Below are positions 55,663 to 64,000 of a stretch of DNA of 64,000 nt, in pieces; position 1 is the stretch's first letter; each line of letters opens with the position of its first letter. The notes beneath the pieces were generated by a model. The model ran no database searches and was not told where the DNA came from. It was given only the letters and a program-made list of their open reading frames with translations. Source of the DNA: Gimesia chilikensis (GTDB taxonomy: Bacteria; Planctomycetota; Planctomycetia; Planctomycetales; Planctomycetaceae); the NCBI RefSeq assembly GCF_007744075.1, contig NZ_CP036266.1, forward strand, positions 6,437,248 through 6,501,247, given 5' to 3'. Position numbers and translations under genes: made by a program.

Positions 55663-56145
55663 ATGGCAGGTCCCGCTGCAGGCATTATCCTGCCTGAGCC
55701 TCTATCTCAAGTGCAAAAGAACGACATTTTTCTGTATCTGGAGAGTATTGCCTCTCAGATTCGTGGGAAGTACGACTACTCGATTGAAGAACGCCCCTTC
55801 CTCTATACAGAGGGACCGGAAACGGATGGCACACTCGAAGTCTACATCGAGGAAGCGGTCCCGGAAGTGATTGGCTGGATCCCGCAGGATTCCATCAGTT
55901 TCGCAGCCATGTGCAATTCGGAGCAGGATCATCGGATTCTGGGAGAACTCTGTCTATACTTTGCCAGAGAATTTGAGGGGCTCGTTGACTTTGGTGCCGC
56001 GTTAGGAGAACTGGCTGAAGTCAAAGGCACACTTTTCAAAATTCCTTACGAACAGCAAAACGGTTTCAACCTGTTCTACCACATCGGCGATACTGCATTC
56101 ATGGAATACTGGCTGCAGCACCCCGGCTTTCACATGATCAAATAG
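55663..56145 (+). CDS. Hypothetical protein, DUF6368-like (tentative)
   Basis: A 160-residue soluble protein starting MAGPAAGIIL and ending FHMIK, a start and end that I associate, uncertainly, with the DUF6368 family. A beta-rich middle contains CLYFAREFEGLVDFGAAL. Start has AGGAGA upstream. No signal peptide. Confidence 0.5.
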   Translation: MAGPAAGIILPEPLSQVQKNDIFLYLESIASQIRGKYDYSIEERPFLYTEGPETDGTLEVYIEEAVPEVIGWIPQDSISFAAMCNSEQDHRILGELCLYFAREFEGLVDFGAALGELAEVKGTLFKIPYEQQNGFNLFYHIGDTAFMEYWLQHPGFHMIK

Positions 56146-56163
56146 CAGGGCGAGATTAACAGC

Positions 56164-56610
56164 CTACTTCTGGGGCTGCTCACTCTTGATTAGTTTAGTG
56201 ACCTGAAACACATGCTCAAAATGAAACCCGGTTGTTGCAACTTGCGGGATATCAGCAAATGCTTTGCGGGGAATTCCGCCAAAGCGTCCGATCTCGTATC
56301 CGCGAAGATGCACTAGAGTTCCATTGGCAGGGAGCAGGGTCCTCGCGAATGAAAATGTTTCGAGCGTGATCATGACCGGCTTCTTAAGTTTCTGATCGCC
56401 AACCTTGTGAACCTGCATCCGTTTCTTTTTGCGCCAGGCTTTTGTACGCCCTGTTTCTTCATACATCATCCGACCTTCAATCTCGATGATGTTGCCAAAT
56501 CCCTGACCGAGCAGAGGTCGAATCTCCGAAAGCTCCTCTTTCTCTGCAGCAGCAAGCCCACCACAGATACTCAGCAGGATCACACAGGTTGTCAGAGCAT
56601 GTTTCAACAT
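56164..56610 (-). CDS. Small secreted protein of unknown function
   Basis: A 148-residue protein with a signal peptide ending LAAAE near residue 22. The mature part is basic and beta-rich, with KKKRMQVHKVGDQKLKKPVMITLET. No known domain. It converges with the preceding gene and is divergent from the next. Confidence 0.6.
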   Translation of the reverse strand: MLKHALTTCVILLSICGGLAAAEKEELSEIRPLLGQGFGNIIEIEGRMMYEETGRTKAWRKKKRMQVHKVGDQKLKKPVMITLETFSFARTLLPANGTLVHLRGYEIGRFGGIPRKAFADIPQVATTGFHFEHVFQVTKLIKSEQPQK

Positions 56611-56834
56611 CTTTTCTCCGGTTTCCCTCGAAAGGATTTCGCCTGGTCTGGTTTACGACCACTGTTCTGCTGCACTACTTCATCCTATCCGGGTATCGAT
56701 GTCAGTCAAATCATTCCTGGATAGACGATTCGCAACGCATTCGCTTTATTTTTGCTTTCGTCGCACGGTTACAGGGTTTAGAATGAAATCAGTAAATGGG
56801 ATCGAGAAGTATTCTGATTTCTCAGAGGGGCATC

Positions 56835-57314
56835 ATGAACTTCAAACGGGGGCTCATCGCCGGCGTGATTGGTACCGCAACAGGTGCTCTGCTGCCCGTC
56901 ATCCTGATTGGCGGCTATACCCTGTTTCACTGGTTCTGGCACAATTCCCCCGCAATGGACCGCGAAGCTGATCTGGCTTACTGGCGCACCTATGGGGCGG
57001 GAACGGTAACTGGTATGGCACTCTTCTTTGGCCTGAGTGCCTGGGCGACTTATACTCCACCCGGAAAACATCGCTTTATCAGCACACTGGGAATTCTGAC
57101 TCTGTGCTCATTGCTTCAAATGATTTTTCTGGATCTGATACTCGGACCTTCACCCCCGACTCATAAAGGCATGGAGCATCAGACAGACTGGTCTGATATT
57201 TTGTTTTTTTCGTCACCACTGCTGGCGGTCGCCTGTCTGATTGTACTCTTCCGCTGGTTCAGGTTCTGTGACTCTGAAGCAACCGCTGCGTCTCCCCAAT
57301 CTCATCCGGGTTGA
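56835..57314 (+). CDS. Hypothetical membrane protein
   Basis: A 159-residue protein with four hydrophobic helices (about 5-28, 48-70, 83-105 and 128-148). Not recognised. ATG 56835 has AGAGGGG just upstream; the longer frame is rejected. Confidence 0.6.
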   Translation: MNFKRGLIAGVIGTATGALLPVILIGGYTLFHWFWHNSPAMDREADLAYWRTYGAGTVTGMALFFGLSAWATYTPPGKHRFISTLGILTLCSLLQMIFLDLILGPSPPTHKGMEHQTDWSDILFFSSPLLAVACLIVLFRWFRFCDSEATAASPQSHPG

Positions 57315-57541
57315 GAATCCAGTCCTTTTCCTGCATGACGATCGATCAGGGTGCGCGTTCAACGACCAATTGATTACACCGTTGTGAGAGCGCCAGAGGC
57401 TTTGCCTGGTAGATCATGCCTGAAATGTATTTAACCAGTCAGCGCCAATGGTACGGCATGTGCTTTAAATATTGAGGGGCTGTTCTGCAGAGCAGCTTCA
57501 AAAATGAAATCACCCCTAAACTTCACAGATGGGAGTTCTCC

Positions 57542-58969
57542 ATGCCTGCACTGATTCGGTTCTTTCTTATACTCAGCATGGTGGCAGGAGGTCCGTCGGT
57601 CAGCAGGGGGCAGGAACAGGAACCGGCAGAATCAGCGCCCGCGGAACCGCAGCCGGTTGAGGAGACCGTGCCGGCGCCGAAAGCGGTGAATGTCACACCC
57701 GCTGCCCTCGATGCAGATATTTCGCGACGACTGACTCACATTCTGGAAGCAACAGAATGGTTTACCGAACCGGAAGCAGACGTCGATGAGGGAGTCGCCT
57801 TTCTCACGGGAACGACTGACGATGAAAAGTACCGCACCTGGGCCGGGGAACTGGCGCGGAATACTCAGGATGTCGTGGCGGTGGTCAACCGGATTCAGGT
57901 GAGACAGCCGCCTCTGTGGGACATGAGCGCGTCATTTTTGCCAATGCGGGAGATACTGCGGAACACGGTGCGCGCGATTCCGACTATCATCATGGCACTC
58001 TTGATCCTGCTGCTGACCTGGCTGAGTATGCTGCTCTGCGGCTGGGTGGCGGATTGGACATTGCTGAGTCGCGTGGAAAATAAGCTGTTGAAAGGGGTAC
58101 TGCGGAAAGCGCTGCTGTTGATTGTCCTGCTGTTCGGCATTTACCTGGTGCTGCAGATCTCCGGTCTGACGCGACTGGCGACTACCGTGATTGGTGGGAC
58201 CGGGCTGATTGGTTTGATCATCGGGATCGCCTTCCGGGACATTGCAGAAAACTTCCTGGCCAGTATTCTGATCAGCATGCAGAATCCGTTTCGCTATGGT
58301 GATCTCATCGAGGTCGAAGGGGTTGAGGGCTTTGTTCAACGGGTCAATACCCGCGGTACCCTGCTGATGACGCTGGAAGGCAATCACGTTCAGATTCCGA
58401 ACTCGATTATCTACAAAAGCAAGATTGAGAACTTCACCTCGAATCCCAAAGTCCGGCTCGACTTCCTCATCGGCGTGGGATACGACGTGCCGCTCATCGA
58501 AGCGCAGACACTTGCGAAAACGACGCTGGGACAGCACCCGGCTGTACTCGACGATCCTGAACCTCTGGTACTGGTCGAAAACCTGGCAGCCTCGACCGTC
58601 AATCTGCGCCTGTATTACTGGATCGACGGACATAAGCACAGCGTGCTCAAAGTCAATTCCGCGTTAATGCGTCAGGTCAAAACGGCGTTTGAAGAACAGG
58701 GATTCTCGATGCCCGACGACGCCCGCGAAGTCATCTTCCCGCAGGGAGTACCAGTTCAGATGCAGGATGCGGAACAGGGCCTCCCCATGGAGCCGGCTCC
58801 CGCGCGACTGCCTGCCCGACCGCGGCCCGTCAATCTGATGGACGAAGAGACCGTATCGTCGGCAGAAGGAGAACTGACCAACGAATACAACGACATCAAA
58901 CGCCAGAGCCAGCAGGCCCGCGATCCGGAAGAAGACTCGACCGATCTGTTGGCGGATACGCCTAAGTAG
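57542..58969 (+). CDS. MscS-type channel with periplasmic BON-like domain
   Basis: A 475-residue protein: signal peptide (1-24), a Glu/Pro/Ala-rich linker, a BON-like alpha-beta domain (about 50-120, with GVAFLTGTTDDEKYRTWAGELAR and VVAVVNRIQV), then transmembrane helices and an MscS domain. The pore helix region is GLIGLIIGIAFRDIAENFLASILISMQNPFRYGD, and the beta domain includes QIPNSIIYKSKIENFT. A polar tail ends the chain. MscS channels open under membrane tension to release solutes; the BON domain probably contacts lipid or the cell envelope. Confidence 0.9.
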   Translation: MPALIRFFLILSMVAGGPSVSRGQEQEPAESAPAEPQPVEETVPAPKAVNVTPAALDADISRRLTHILEATEWFTEPEADVDEGVAFLTGTTDDEKYRTWAGELARNTQDVVAVVNRIQVRQPPLWDMSASFLPMREILRNTVRAIPTIIMALLILLLTWLSMLLCGWVADWTLLSRVENKLLKGVLRKALLLIVLLFGIYLVLQISGLTRLATTVIGGTGLIGLIIGIAFRDIAENFLASILISMQNPFRYGDLIEVEGVEGFVQRVNTRGTLLMTLEGNHVQIPNSIIYKSKIENFTSNPKVRLDFLIGVGYDVPLIEAQTLAKTTLGQHPAVLDDPEPLVLVENLAASTVNLRLYYWIDGHKHSVLKVNSALMRQVKTAFEEQGFSMPDDAREVIFPQGVPVQMQDAEQGLPMEPAPARLPARPRPVNLMDEETVSSAEGELTNEYNDIKRQSQQARDPEEDSTDLLADTPK

Positions 58970-59004
58970 AAGTGGAGATTCTCGAACGCGCTTTGGATCG
59001 CTGG

Positions 59005-59211
59005 TCAGTTACGGAACAGCGCATTCGCCAGGAGACCGAAGGCAAAGGCGGAGGCCAGCAGATAGATTCCCCCTGCCCCCAGGTTCTCAGTCATGGCAAT
59101 TAACGCACCCACAATGCCCAGAAACCCGGTGACAATCGATCCAAAATAAACCATGCCTGCGGTAGCGGTGGCTTTTTGACGGAGTTCAGTTTCCTGATTT
59201 GTTGTTTCCAT
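59005..59211 (-). CDS. Small two-helix membrane protein
   Basis: A 68-residue protein: charged N terminus, then two hydrophobic helices (about 20-40, 46-64) rich in Gly and Ala. Not recognised. AAGGAG upstream of the start supports it as a real gene. Confidence 0.6.
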   Translation of the reverse strand: METTNQETELRQKATATAGMVYFGSIVTGFLGIVGALIAMTENLGAGGIYLLASAFAFGLLANALFRN

Positions 59212-59305
59212 GAGCGTGTCTCCTTAGATTAAATAGTCTTGAGACGTCTGCAGTGAGCCTCTGAAACTTTTGGTTCTCCGGCGACATTGCAGGCAGCAGT
59301 TTTTC

Positions 59306-59572
59306 TTATCCAGTTCCACAATACCAGGCGCAGCCGAGTGCGCACACCAGGATCAGCAGTGAAATCGGAATCCGAAAGACATAAACAAAGTCAGCCAGAC
59401 TCAACCAGAACAGGACTCCGGAAGGAACTTCCATCCCATAGTTCTGTTCTCGTGAAAGATCTCCACCGCGCTGCTGCAGTTCCTGTCGAAACGCGTGTCT
59501 GACCACCCAGCGGAACAGAAAGATCCCCAGGATCAACAGGCCGGCCACGACGAGTGCCATCAGGTAATTCAC
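59306..59572 (-). CDS. Small membrane protein
   Basis: An 88-residue protein with two helices (about 3-22 and 60-84) around a polar loop. Not recognised. It follows the NADH dehydrogenase gene by 18 bp, so it is probably in its operon. GTG 59572 has AGGA 5 nt upstream; ATG 59560 is an alternative. Confidence 0.6.
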   Translation of the reverse strand: MNYLMALVVAGLLILGIFLFRWVVRHAFRQELQQRGGDLSREQNYGMEVPSGVLFWLSLADFVYVFRIPISLLILVCALGCAWYCGTG

Positions 59573-59590
59573 TATTGTCCTATACCAGGA

Positions 59591-60952
59591 TTACTGTTCC
59601 TCGTCCTGCTTGCGTTGCAGCAGGCGTCGGTGTTTTTCCTCTTCGCGTTTCTGTCGTTCCGAGTACAGGCGTTTGATATGGACCTGGGGATCGCCGGTAA
59701 TCAGTCGTGAGCGGCGGGTCTTCCAGATGTAGTTCCAGAGCCAGTCCAGCATGACTTTGAAGCGGTTACGGAACCCGACGAGGAACATCACATGCAGGAT
59801 ATTCCAGGAGATCCAGCCCAGGATGCCGCTGTAATGCACCTTGCCGATCGCAGCGATCGCGTTCCCCCGGCCAATCATCGCCATGGAACCTTTGTCGTAA
59901 TAGCTGAATGCGGGACGTTCTTTAGGCGGATTGCCCTGGAGTTCCTGCTTGATGATCTCGGCAACAAAACGGCCCGTCTGGATCGCACCCTGGGCGACGC
60001 CGGGGACCGGCTTTCCGGTTTTGGCATCGGTCGCGTGGGCCGCATCCCCTACGACGAAAACTTCGGGATGACCGGGGATTGACATGTCCGGATTGACGAC
60101 AATCCGGCTGCCGCGATCGGTCTCGACGTCCAGTTTTTTAGCCAGGTCCTGTCCCTGGACGCCCGCCGCCCAGAATACGTTCTCGGCGGGAATGGTCTCG
60201 TCGCCGATGACGACCCCTTCCGAAGTGACGTCGTTCACATGCACCTGCAAATGGATCTCGACGCCCATTTTTTCGAGTACTTCCTGAGCTTTCTTGCCCA
60301 GATCTTCAGGCATGGGGCCCACAAGTCGTTCACCGCCATCGACGAGAATCACGCGGGCCATGTCACAGTGGACATTGCGGAATTCTTTCGGCAGCGTTTC
60401 GGTGGCGACTTCTTTCACGGCCCCCGCCAGTTCGACGCCCGTCGGTCCGCCCCCCACGATAACGAAGGTCAGCTTTTTGCGGCGGGACTCTTCATCGGCC
60501 TCCCATTCCGCTTCTTCGAATGCGAGGAAGAGGCGGCGACGGATTTCCAGGGCATCGTCAATCGTTTTGAGACCGGGCGCGTGCACACGAAATTCGTCAT
60601 GCCCGAAGTAGGACTGCTGGGCACCGGTGGCGATGACCAGGTAATCGTAGTCCATTTCGCCCCCGTCAAAATGGACGATCTTTTTATCGAAGTCAATGTT
60701 AGTGACTTTGCCCAGGGCCACGTGCACATTCTTCTGTTTCCAGAGAATCTTGCGGATCGGCGCGGCGATATTCGCGGGATCAAGTTCTCCGGTTGCCACC
60801 TGGTACAGCAGAGGCTGAAACAGGTGGTAATTCCGTTTGTCGATCAGATCAATTTCCACCGCGACATTCTTGAATGCCTTGGCGACGTTGATGCCCGCGA
60901 AGCCTCCGCCGATGATGACCAGCCGTGGCAGTTCCTTAGAAGTCTGATTCAT
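59591..60952 (-). CDS. ndh: Type II NADH:quinone oxidoreductase-like FAD protein
   Basis: A 453-residue protein with two dinucleotide-binding folds: VIIGGGFAGINVAKAF (residues 12-27, FAD) and FVIVGGGPTGVELAGAV (about 163-180, NADH). The FAD-contact motif VFVVGDAAH is near residue 295. The C-terminal region carries a hydrophobic helix (ILGWISWNILHVMFLVGF) for membrane attachment, then a basic tail. NDH-2 enzymes pass electrons to quinone without pumping protons. Confidence 0.93.
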   Translation of the reverse strand: MNQTSKELPRLVIIGGGFAGINVAKAFKNVAVEIDLIDKRNYHLFQPLLYQVATGELDPANIAAPIRKILWKQKNVHVALGKVTNIDFDKKIVHFDGGEMDYDYLVIATGAQQSYFGHDEFRVHAPGLKTIDDALEIRRRLFLAFEEAEWEADEESRRKKLTFVIVGGGPTGVELAGAVKEVATETLPKEFRNVHCDMARVILVDGGERLVGPMPEDLGKKAQEVLEKMGVEIHLQVHVNDVTSEGVVIGDETIPAENVFWAAGVQGQDLAKKLDVETDRGSRIVVNPDMSIPGHPEVFVVGDAAHATDAKTGKPVPGVAQGAIQTGRFVAEIIKQELQGNPPKERPAFSYYDKGSMAMIGRGNAIAAIGKVHYSGILGWISWNILHVMFLVGFRNRFKVMLDWLWNYIWKTRRSRLITGDPQVHIKRLYSERQKREEEKHRRLLQRKQDEEQ

Positions 60953-61020
60953 AAAGTTCTCAATTCCTGGTGTGAGTAGAGCAGCGCAGAATTCCGGGGG
61001 ATGTCAGGGCGGAGTGTCTG

Positions 61021-62268
61021 TCAATCGAAGACGTGCCCGTGATCGTAGCGCTCGTCCTTGCCTGCCGCTGCGGTCAACGCAGCCACATTGGACTTGGTGA
61101 AGAAGCCCTCGTAGGCATGGCAGCGTTCCACATATTCGGTAATCAGAATCGAATACTGTGAATGCTTGGAGAAAATCTGTTTCAGGTTGGGTTCATCCAG
61201 ACATTCCCCGACCACGTGAGCCAGGAAGGGAATGCCTTTGTCTTTGAGAGTCTGGACGACGTAATCCACATTTTTCTCACCAGACTTATGATCGCCGTCG
61301 AGTACTTCATATGCCACGTGGTGCAGGCGACGTCCGTAATTGCGTACGAAGTCTTCAGTAGGCATGGGCAGATTTTCGAACGAATTCACAAAGGAAGGTG
61401 TGTTGTTGGCCGTGAAGACCTTGGCGGGCGACTTTTTATCATTGTCGACGTAGCCATTCCGGGTCACGTTCGTAGACGAGTTCATCTCCGAAATATTGTA
61501 TGCCCCCCAGAAGTAGTGATTAGACATCGTCAGAAATTCCAGGATGGCATCTTCCCGCTCGCCGGCCAGAATCCGGGTTGCCAGGTGATCGACCCCCAAA
61601 ACCAGCTTATTCAGCTTATGGGCTTCACCGAAGGCGAGTACCTGGTTCAGCGAATCCATCACTTCAGGTTCGAGTTCGAAGGGGGTGCCCAGTTGGAGCA
61701 CATCGTAATCGTCGATGTTCTCCTGCGTATAACCAACCCGGTTACAGGTAAAATCGGAAGGGAAGGTGAAAACGAAATGCGCGTCAGTGAAGAACGGGTT
61801 CTTGGTTTCATGATGATAATTGAAACGGACGCTGTGTGATTCGAGCGTGCTCCGCGTTTCGTTCACATCTTTAGTACTGAAGATTTCGCCGATGTAGCGG
61901 GCGTTCGGCTTTTTGCTGGAGAGCGGATACAGCCGATTGAACATGGTGATTTCGTCGGCGTAATCCTTGTCGCGTGGCTCCAGAACGAACAGCCGCGGGT
62001 AATCGGGGTGCGAGGTGAGCACATAGACGTTATGTGTATTATTCTTGAAGGCCGCGGAAAAACGGTAGGGCCCCATCAGATAAAGTTCATGCAGGTAAGG
62101 CAGCACTTCTCCAGTTTCAACCTGCAACACGATCCCCCGCATCGTTCCGAGCAGATCTTCGATCCCGCTGGACTTGCGGCGTTCGAAGATTTTCATCCGG
62201 TATTCTTCGAAAAACTCAGAATTCTTTTTATCGCCGCCCGGCTGATAGGTCATGGGATCAATGCTCAC
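61021..62268 (-). CDS. VOC / HPPD-like dioxygenase family protein
   Basis: A 415-residue protein with glyoxalase-like repeats. Candidate iron ligands are the His in GVDHLATRI, the His in LHHVAYEV and the Glu in ITEYVERC, in the order and spacing of 4-hydroxyphenylpyruvate dioxygenase-type enzymes. Sequence around them is not close to classical HPPD, so the substrate is uncertain. A GTG start at 62268 follows AGGA by 8 nt; the longer frame from 62364 has no family character. Confidence 0.6.
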   Translation of the reverse strand: MSIDPMTYQPGGDKKNSEFFEEYRMKIFERRKSSGIEDLLGTMRGIVLQVETGEVLPYLHELYLMGPYRFSAAFKNNTHNVYVLTSHPDYPRLFVLEPRDKDYADEITMFNRLYPLSSKKPNARYIGEIFSTKDVNETRSTLESHSVRFNYHHETKNPFFTDAHFVFTFPSDFTCNRVGYTQENIDDYDVLQLGTPFELEPEVMDSLNQVLAFGEAHKLNKLVLGVDHLATRILAGEREDAILEFLTMSNHYFWGAYNISEMNSSTNVTRNGYVDNDKKSPAKVFTANNTPSFVNSFENLPMPTEDFVRNYGRRLHHVAYEVLDGDHKSGEKNVDYVVQTLKDKGIPFLAHVVGECLDEPNLKQIFSKHSQYSILITEYVERCHAYEGFFTKSNVAALTAAAGKDERYDHGHVFD

Positions 62269-62598
62269 GGATGCTTTCCTTTTCTGAAACCTGAAATGCG
62301 TGGTTATCTTCCTGAACTGAACGGGAGAAAAGAACCAGGGAGTGAATGTGTCAGCCCGGGACATTCTTCCATGGCAGATGCTATGTTACCCTGTCCGATT
62401 CGATTTGTAATCGCTGTTTTCTTAACTTTTCGGGTCCGTTCTTAATTATTGGATTCTTCACAGAGGCCGAGTTACGGGAGACGGATGCTAAAGCAGAAAC
62501 CTGAAACGCAAATCCGGAATGACAGACGTCGACTCAGCGACTATGCTGGGCTTACTGTAGCAATTCATGCGTTTGAGGTGTAGGGGGATTTGAGAACC
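62269..62598. other. Intergenic region between divergent genes, nothing identified
   Basis: These 330 bp hold two presumed promoters; I recognised neither a clear promoter box nor a hairpin. Confidence 0.4.
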
Positions 62599-64000
62599 AT
62601 GCCACGTTTGATCGAATTGAGAATTCAGGCACTTCTGTACTGCCTGCTGCTGATCCTCGGCGGCTTCACTTTCTGCCGGACATCGCTGGCGGAAGACTCC
62701 CGACGCCCGAATATTGTGATGATCATTTCCGACGATCAGACCTATCGCGATTTCGGGTTCATGGGAAACAGGCAGATCAAAACGCCCCAGATTGACCAGT
62801 TGGCGGCCCAGTCGGCCCGGTTTGTCAACGGCTATCTGCCGACGAGCGTCTGCAGTCCGTCACTGGCGACATTGCTGACCGGCCTCTATCCGCACCAGAG
62901 CGGCATTCATTATAATCACCCTCCGCCAGGCAATAGTGCCTTCAACCGGATGACCTCCCGCAAGGAGTACGAGCAGACCCGCAGCCCCGCTTTTCAATTG
63001 ATTCAATCCGTCGATACACTACCGCGGCTGCTCGCGGCCCACGGCTATCGTTGCCTGCAGACCGGGAAGTTCTGGGAAGGCCATTACCGCAATGCCGGGT
63101 TTACGGAGGGGATGACGATTTTCGAACCGGTACCGGGGCAGACGTTTGGCGGGAATCGCAAGCTGGCGAACGGCACCCTCGCGGCCCACGGTAATGGAGA
63201 CTGGGGACTCAAGATCGGTCGCGAGACGATGCAGCCGATCTATGATTTTGTGAAAGACTGCGAAAAAGAATCCACCCCCTGGCTGGTCTGGTACGCCCCG
63301 TACCTGCCGCATCAGCCCCACGATTCTCCTCAGAAGTATTTCGATCTCTATCGCGATCAACCGGGCGTGAAGAAAAACGAAATCGCCTACTATGCCAGCT
63401 GCACGGAGTTCGATGATACGGTCGGAGACTTAGTCCGCTTCGTCGAAAAAGAAGCGAACGTCAAAAACACGTTGTTTCTGTTCGTGATCGACAACGGCTG
63501 GACTCCCGGTGAGCGACCGATGCAGCCACGAGAAAATTATCACCACACGAAAGCCAGCAAACGATCTCCGTTTGAAGACGGACTGCGCTCGCCGATCCTG
63601 ATCCGCTGGGATGGCGTGACCCAACCTGCGACGCTCACAGAACTGGTCAGCAGCATTGATGTGGTACCAACACTGCTCAACGCGGCCGGCCTTAAAAAAG
63701 AGGCACAACGACTGCCCGGCGTGAACCTGTTGCCGGCTGCGGAAGGCAAAGAAGCGTTACCAGCTGACCGCGCCGTGTATGGGGCGATTTTTCCAGGCGA
63801 TGCGAGTTCCTTAAAGCATCCGGAGCGGGATGTCGCCCATCGCTGGGTGCGCCAGGGGAATCTCAAGCTCATCACGTCACACAACGCGAACGCACAGGGG
63901 AAAACCTGGAACAATTACACGCGAGGCGATGTGCTGTATGATGTGGTCAAAGATCCGGGTGAAACCAATAACCTGATTGACGATCCCCAATTCAAAGTCC
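62599..64000 (+). CDS. Secreted sulfatase with non-canonical CSPSL motif (3' end outside window)
   Basis: The frame is open to the window edge (467 codons visible). A signal peptide ends near residue 31, followed by NIVMIISDDQTYRDFG with the metal-binding Asp pair. At the maturation site the sequence is C-S-P-S-L at Cys85, with Leu89 (codon 62863-62865) where C-x-P-x-R sulfatases have Arg; LLTGLYPHQSGI follows. GKFWEGHY replaces the usual GKWHLG. I recall a planctomycete sulfatase branch with a similar S-L-A-T segment, so the change may be subfamily-wide. Whether the cysteine becomes formylglycine is open. Confidence 0.85.
   Translation, partial: MPRLIELRIQALLYCLLLILGGFTFCRTSLAEDSRRPNIVMIISDDQTYRDFGFMGNRQIKTPQIDQLAAQSARFVNGYLPTSVCSPSLATLLTGLYPHQSGIHYNHPPPGNSAFNRMTSRKEYEQTRSPAFQLIQSVDTLPRLLAAHGYRCLQTGKFWEGHYRNAGFTEGMTIFEPVPGQTFGGNRKLANGTLAAHGNGDWGLKIGRETMQPIYDFVKDCEKESTPWLVWYAPYLPHQPHDSPQKYFDLYRDQPGVKKNEIAYYASCTEFDDTVGDLVRFVEKEANVKNTLFLFVIDNGWTPGERPMQPRENYHHTKASKRSPFEDGLRSPILIRWDGVTQPATLTELVSSIDVVPTLLNAAGLKKEAQRLPGVNLLPAAEGKEALPADRAVYGAIFPGDASSLKHPERDVAHRWVRQGNLKLITSHNANAQGKTWNNYTRGDVLYDVVKDPGETNNLIDDPQFKV

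Noticed and set aside
60239-60979. 246-residue plus-strand frame
   Set aside because: Antisense to the NADH dehydrogenase gene.
61162-61839. 225-residue plus-strand frame
   Set aside because: Antisense to the VOC family gene.

Overview
The window reads as chromosomal DNA of a marine-type planctomycete (Planctomycetaceae, Gimesia-like by gene content). This assignment is inference. It rests on four secreted sulfatases, two Tat-exported Gfo/Idh/MocA oxidoreductases, NHL-repeat and leucine-rich-repeat secreted proteins, many genes found mainly in this phylum, and loose packing with mostly single-gene transcription units. I saw no transposase, integrase, prophage, CRISPR array or rRNA operon.

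Layout. 0-4.4 kb: a ROK sugar kinase (5' end missing), exopolyphosphatase and polyphosphate kinase, a polyphosphate cluster. 4.45-4.85 kb: a non-coding stretch full of perfect stem-loops, with two 14-codon reading frames, a Shine-Dalgarno (SD) sequence matching 11 nt of the 16S tail, a downstream copy of the anti-SD, and a strong intrinsic terminator; I regard it as the best candidate for something undescribed. 4.9-19.7 kb: mostly single metabolic and secreted genes (Gfo/Idh enzymes, a receiver protein with Asp replaced by Glu, PIG-L deacetylase, DinB-like, truncated hemoglobin, HIT, cupin, a cytochrome c'-like protein, a glutamine-synthetase family enzyme followed by a GntR regulator, a beta-propeller glycosidase-like protein, an LRR lipoprotein). 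20-23.6 kb: two divergent sulfatases. 23.6-26.1 kb: a carbamoyltransferase, SxtJ-like and DUF5989-like module. 26.3-32.2 kb: esterase, Cu/Ag P-type ATPase with a metal-binding N terminus, and a thioredoxin-NHL protein.

32.4-39.8 kb: a five-gene minus-strand block that looks like one drug or metabolite efflux operon: MarR repressor, giant TolC-like lipoprotein, membrane fusion protein with a C-terminal EF-hand pair, ABC ATPase and MacB-type permease. 40-49.2 kb: another sulfatase, small secreted proteins, a TIM-barrel isomerase/epimerase, ribosomal protein S1, a SUMF1-domain protein without the expected cysteines, an isochorismatase-like hydrolase, a class V aminotransferase and tRNA-Asp(GTC).

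49.3-57.3 kb: a run of short, mostly unrecognised genes (several resemble small immunity- or SMI1-type proteins) beginning right after the tRNA. 57.5-64 kb: a BON-MscS channel, small membrane proteins beside a type II NADH dehydrogenase, a VOC/HPPD-like dioxygenase family protein and a fourth sulfatase that runs off the window and has Leu where the maturation motif normally has Arg.

Start codons were chosen from ribosome-binding sites, signal peptides and family N termini; where I shortened a frame the entry says why. All family assignments come from reading motifs and remembered family features, not from database searches.
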